From assembly GCA_025996895.1 (NCBI GenBank), contig BNTW01000098.1, positions 1 through 9,701 on the forward strand: a stretch of DNA of 9,701 nt, read 5' to 3'. A model generated the notes under the pieces. That model did no database searches and had not been told where the DNA came from. It was given only the letters and a program-made list of their open reading frames with translations. The stretch's first letter is position 1, and each line of letters opens with the position of its first letter. Source of the DNA: Bacteroidia bacterium. GTDB taxonomy: Bacteria > Bacteroidota > Bacteroidia > Bacteroidales > Azobacteroidaceae. Made by a program: the position numbers and the translations under genes. Of the stretch, positions 7,740 through 9,701 are shown piece after piece.

Positions 7740-8889
7740 ATTTCGCAAAAATTCGTTCTTTGGTTGATGTACTCGGTTGAAAATTCGACGAACTATCCAT
7801 ATCCGACAAAACGACCTGCTGTTCTTTCGTCAGATTTTCGGGAATATAAACAGCAATATTAATCAATAAATCGCCTGTTCCATAGCGGTTGATAGACGGT
7901 AATCCCTTGTTTTTCAGGCGCAACAATTTACCCGGTTGTGTGCCCGGCTCAATTTTTATTTTGGCTTTGCCGTCCAATGTCGGAACTTCGACTGTTGTAC
8001 CCATAGCGGCCTGTGGGAATGTCAGCAACAGATTGTAAATGATGTCCTGCTGGTCGCGAATCAATTCGGGGTGCATTTCTTCCTCAATCACAATGAGCAA
8101 ATCGCCGTTAATACCTCCATGCCGGGCTGCATTTCCCCGTCCGTTCATCGATAACTGCATGCCTTCGGCCACACCGGCGGGAATGTTGATGCTAATGACT
8201 TCCTCGTCAAGCCTAACCCCTTCACCATGACAGTGCGGACATTTTTTTGTAATTGTCCGTCCTTCGCCGTAGCAAGACGGGCATACGCTTGCTGTCTGCA
8301 TTTTCCCCAAAATGGTACTTACGGTATGAATGACTTGCCCGCGCCCTTTGCACGTGGGGCAGGTCGCAAACGCTTTGTCGTCTTCCGCACCGCTGCCTTT
8401 GCACTGCGAACAACTGACATATTTTTTTACTTTGATTTTCTTTTCTACGCCGGCAGCGATTTCTTTCAGTGTCAAGCGCACTTTCACCCGCAAATCCGTG
8501 CCCCGATTGACCGTTCTGCTGTTGCCTGCGTCGAAACCCCTGTAACTGCTGAAACCGCCGGTGAAGCTGCCGCCAAAACTTTCGCCGAAGATGTCGCCGA
8601 AGTGGGAAAAAATATCTTCCATCGTCATGCCGCCACCGCCGTAACCACCGCTCGCACCGCCGACTCCCGCATGTCCGAAACGGTCGTACCGACTTCGTTT
8701 TCCCTCATTGCTCAGCACCTCATAAGCCTCAGCCGCTTCCTTAAATTTCTCTTCTGCCTTTTTGTCGCCCGGGTTCTTATCCGGGTGGTATTGAATTGCC
8801 TTTTTGCGGTATGCCTTTTTAATTTCCTCAGCAGAAGCTGTTTTAGTAACCTCTAAAATCTCGTAGTAACATCTTTTTGTTGTTGTCAT
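7720..8889 (-). CDS. dnaJ: Molecular chaperone DnaJ (Hsp40)
   Basis: A type I (class A) DnaJ of 389 residues, which delivers unfolded substrates to DnaK and stimulates its ATPase in the cytoplasm. All expected parts are present in order. The J domain is at about 7-72 with the HPD motif at 35-37. A Gly/Phe-rich linker follows at about 72-119. Four zinc-binding CxxCxGxG repeats are CSQCKGSG (160-167), CPTCKGRG (177-184), CPSCYGEG (203-210) and CPHCHGEG (217-224). The substrate-binding beta domains extend to about 350. The ATG at 8889 gives a standard N-terminus. It lies 18 bp downstream of grpE with no promoter box between them, so the two are probably one transcript. dnaK is not adjacent. The stop codon lies within the coding end of the convergent protease gene. 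Confidence 0.97.
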   Translation of the reverse strand: MTTTKRCYYEILEVTKTASAEEIKKAYRKKAIQYHPDKNPGDKKAEEKFKEAAEAYEVLSNEGKRSRYDRFGHAGVGGASGGYGGGGMTMEDIFSHFGDIFGESFGGSFTGGFSSYRGFDAGNSRTVNRGTDLRVKVRLTLKEIAAGVEKKIKVKKYVSCSQCKGSGAEDDKAFATCPTCKGRGQVIHTVSTILGKMQTASVCPSCYGEGRTITKKCPHCHGEGVRLDEEVISINIPAGVAEGMQLSMNGRGNAARHGGINGDLLIVIEEEMHPELIRDQQDIIYNLLLTFPQAAMGTTVEVPTLDGKAKIKIEPGTQPGKLLRLKNKGLPSINRYGTGDLLINIAVYIPENLTKEQQVVLSDMDSSSNFQPSTSTKERIFAKFRSEFE

Positions 8890-8907
8890 TTCATTACGTT
8901 ATTTCCG

Positions 8908-9438
8908 TTAATTGGCCACGACTACCTTTGCGTGGCGAATTACTTTATCGTTCAGCGTATAACCGGGTTGTATTGTATCAATTATTTTGCCTTTTTGTTC
9001 TTCGTCCTGCGCCGGAACGGTGGCCACCGCTTCGTGCAAATCCGCATCAAAATCTACGTCGAACGTTTCAATCGGCATCACACCGTTTTGTTGAAGATAA
9101 GTCAAGAATTTATGGTAAATCAAATTGACACCTTCCTTCACCGCTTCCAAATCAGCCGCTTTATCAATGTTTTCCATCGCCCGTTGAAAATCGTCGACAA
9201 TGGGCAAAAGACCGGTCAGCACTTTTTCGCCACCGTTTTTGATTAAATCGGCTTTTTCTTTTAATGTACGTTTGCGATAATTGTCGTATTCAGCCATCAG
9301 ACGCAAATTTGCATCTTTAAGTTGTGCCAACTCTTCTGCCGTGTTGTCAGCCTGTTCGGCGTTCGACGATTCTTCCGCCATGTTGTCAGTTAAAAACACT
9401 TCGTTTTCACTCGGATTATTTAAATTCTTATCGTCCAT
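8908..9438 (-). CDS. grpE: Nucleotide exchange factor GrpE
   Basis: GrpE of 176 residues, the cytoplasmic ADP/ATP exchange factor of DnaK. The first 40 residues are acidic and disordered in character. A long helix with coiled-coil potential follows (about 30-75, including LMAEYDNYRKRT), then the segment LLPIVDDFQRAME. The C-terminal beta domain carries the family signature around FDADLHEAV and the end sequence GYTLNDKVIRHAKVVV. The ATG at 9438 is the first in frame and gives a normal length. It precedes dnaJ by 18 bp. No CIRCE element is visible upstream, but an inverted repeat at 9461-9490 overlaps the best, still weak, promoter candidate. Confidence 0.96.
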   Translation of the reverse strand: MDDKNLNNPSENEVFLTDNMAEESSNAEQADNTAEELAQLKDANLRLMAEYDNYRKRTLKEKADLIKNGGEKVLTGLLPIVDDFQRAMENIDKAADLEAVKEGVNLIYHKFLTYLQQNGVMPIETFDVDFDADLHEAVATVPAQDEEQKGKIIDTIQPGYTLNDKVIRHAKVVVAN

Positions 9439-9460
9439 GATGTTTAATTTTACCGTTTAA

Positions 9461-9490
9461 CATTTGTCTTTCAATACATTACAACAAATG
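9461..9490. promoter_or_regulatory. Inverted repeat upstream of grpE, possible operator
   Basis: Perfect 7-bp inverted repeat CATTTGT (9461-9467) and ACAAATG (9484-9490), with centres 23 bp apart, roughly two helical turns. The upstream half overlaps TTCATTTG (minus strand, 9492-9485), the nearest thing to a -7 box before grpE, although its second base departs from TAnnTTTG and the -33 box is poor. The geometry would suit a dimeric regulator of the grpE-dnaJ operon. With only 7 bp per arm in AT-rich DNA, chance is possible. Confidence 0.35.
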
Positions 9491-9568
9491 AAATCCGTCT
9501 ATTGTTTTATTTCCGAATTAATAATAATCAAAAAGTTTGCCAATAATAAAAAAGGTAGGGACGTTACG

Positions 9569-9635
9569 CGCAATCCCCCATGTCCGTTAATGAGTGTTTA
9601 ACGGATGGGCGGGGGATTGCGGCCTTCGCCGCAAT
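9569..9635. repeat. Compound palindromic element with overlapping stems
   Basis: Three stems are visible. The outer arms are CGCAATCCCCC (9569-9579) and GGGGGATTGCG (9611-9621). The inner arms are TCCGTTAA (9583-9590) and TTAACGGA (9598-9605), with a 7-nt loop. A second hairpin pairs ATTGCGGC (9616-9623) with GCCGCAAT (9628-9635) around CTTC. The segment 9616-9621 belongs to both the long palindrome and the second hairpin, so the two folds exclude each other. The element lies 8 bp past the stop of the right-edge gene and may act as its terminator or attenuator. The modular palindromes also look like a dispersed REP- or MITE-like repeat. Confidence 0.7.
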
Positions 9636-9642
9636 GACAACA

Positions 9643-9701
9643 TTATTTCACGATAATTTTGTGCGTCTGCGCCTCCCCGTTGCCTAACACCGCTTTCACG
9701 A
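9643..9701 (-). CDS. 3' end of a protein with a T9SS type A-like C-terminal sorting tail
   Basis: Only the last 18 codons and the TAA stop (9645-9643) of a minus-strand gene are inside the window. They read VKAVLGNGEAQTHKIIVK. This fits the final beta strands of the type IX secretion C-terminal sorting domain, in which a hydrophobic strand, a short glycine/asparagine turn and a terminal basic-hydrophobic strand such as KIIVK are typical. If so, the protein is exported across the outer membrane by T9SS and its tail is removed at the cell surface. The passenger domain lies outside the window, so the function is unknown. The match rests on a short, loosely conserved tail. Confidence 0.6.
   Translation of the reverse strand, partial: VKAVLGNGEAQTHKIIVK

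Noticed and set aside
8227..8856. 209-codon plus-strand open frame opposite dnaJ
   Set aside because: It is the mirror of the zinc-finger and Gly-rich coding region of dnaJ, where codon bias suppresses antisense stops. The dnaJ frame has every expected domain.
9439..9568. CIRCE (HrcA) operator before grpE
   Set aside because: I looked for TTAGCACTC with a paired GAGTGCTAA and found neither arm in this region.

Overview
The window looks like a piece of a Bacteroidota chromosome, most likely Bacteroidales. Three things support this: promoters of the Bacteroidota type (TTTG, about 20 bp, TAnnTTTG) instead of -35/-10 boxes, a protein C-terminus at the right edge that resembles a type IX secretion (T9SS) sorting tail, and a large TamB-like gene divergent from tsaD. 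Base composition is moderate, with AT-rich intergenic DNA.

Layout. Positions 1-976 are the accessory part. A gene starting at position 19 runs off the left edge on the minus strand. Upstream of it are a hairpin-rich leader and two tandem, sequence-similar promoters. Further upstream are a short orphan coding remnant (stop at 309) and a decayed IS630-type transposase (439-848) that has lost its central catalytic part.

Positions 977-5380 (minus) hold a 1467-residue TamB-like inner-membrane/periplasmic protein. It is divergent from tsaD (5449-6468, plus), and their promoter elements sit 12 bp apart. tsaD is followed after 35 bp by a Ste24-type M48 membrane zinc protease (6504-7739). That gap is a run of 7-bp repeats ending in the protease start codon. 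The protease converges on, and overlaps by 20 bp, the 3' end of dnaJ in a grpE-dnaJ heat-shock operon (9438 to 7720, minus). Beyond grpE are a palindromic element with overlapping, mutually exclusive stems (9569-9635) and the last 18 codons of the T9SS-type cargo gene.

The core genes are housekeeping: envelope biogenesis (TamB), tRNA t6A modification (TsaD), membrane protein quality control (M48) and the DnaK co-chaperones (GrpE, DnaJ). dnaK is not in the window. I see no complete novel system. The items most worth a second look are the duplicated promoter and structured leader at the left edge, the palindromic element near 9.6 kb, the heptad repeat before the protease gene, and the collapsed transposon.
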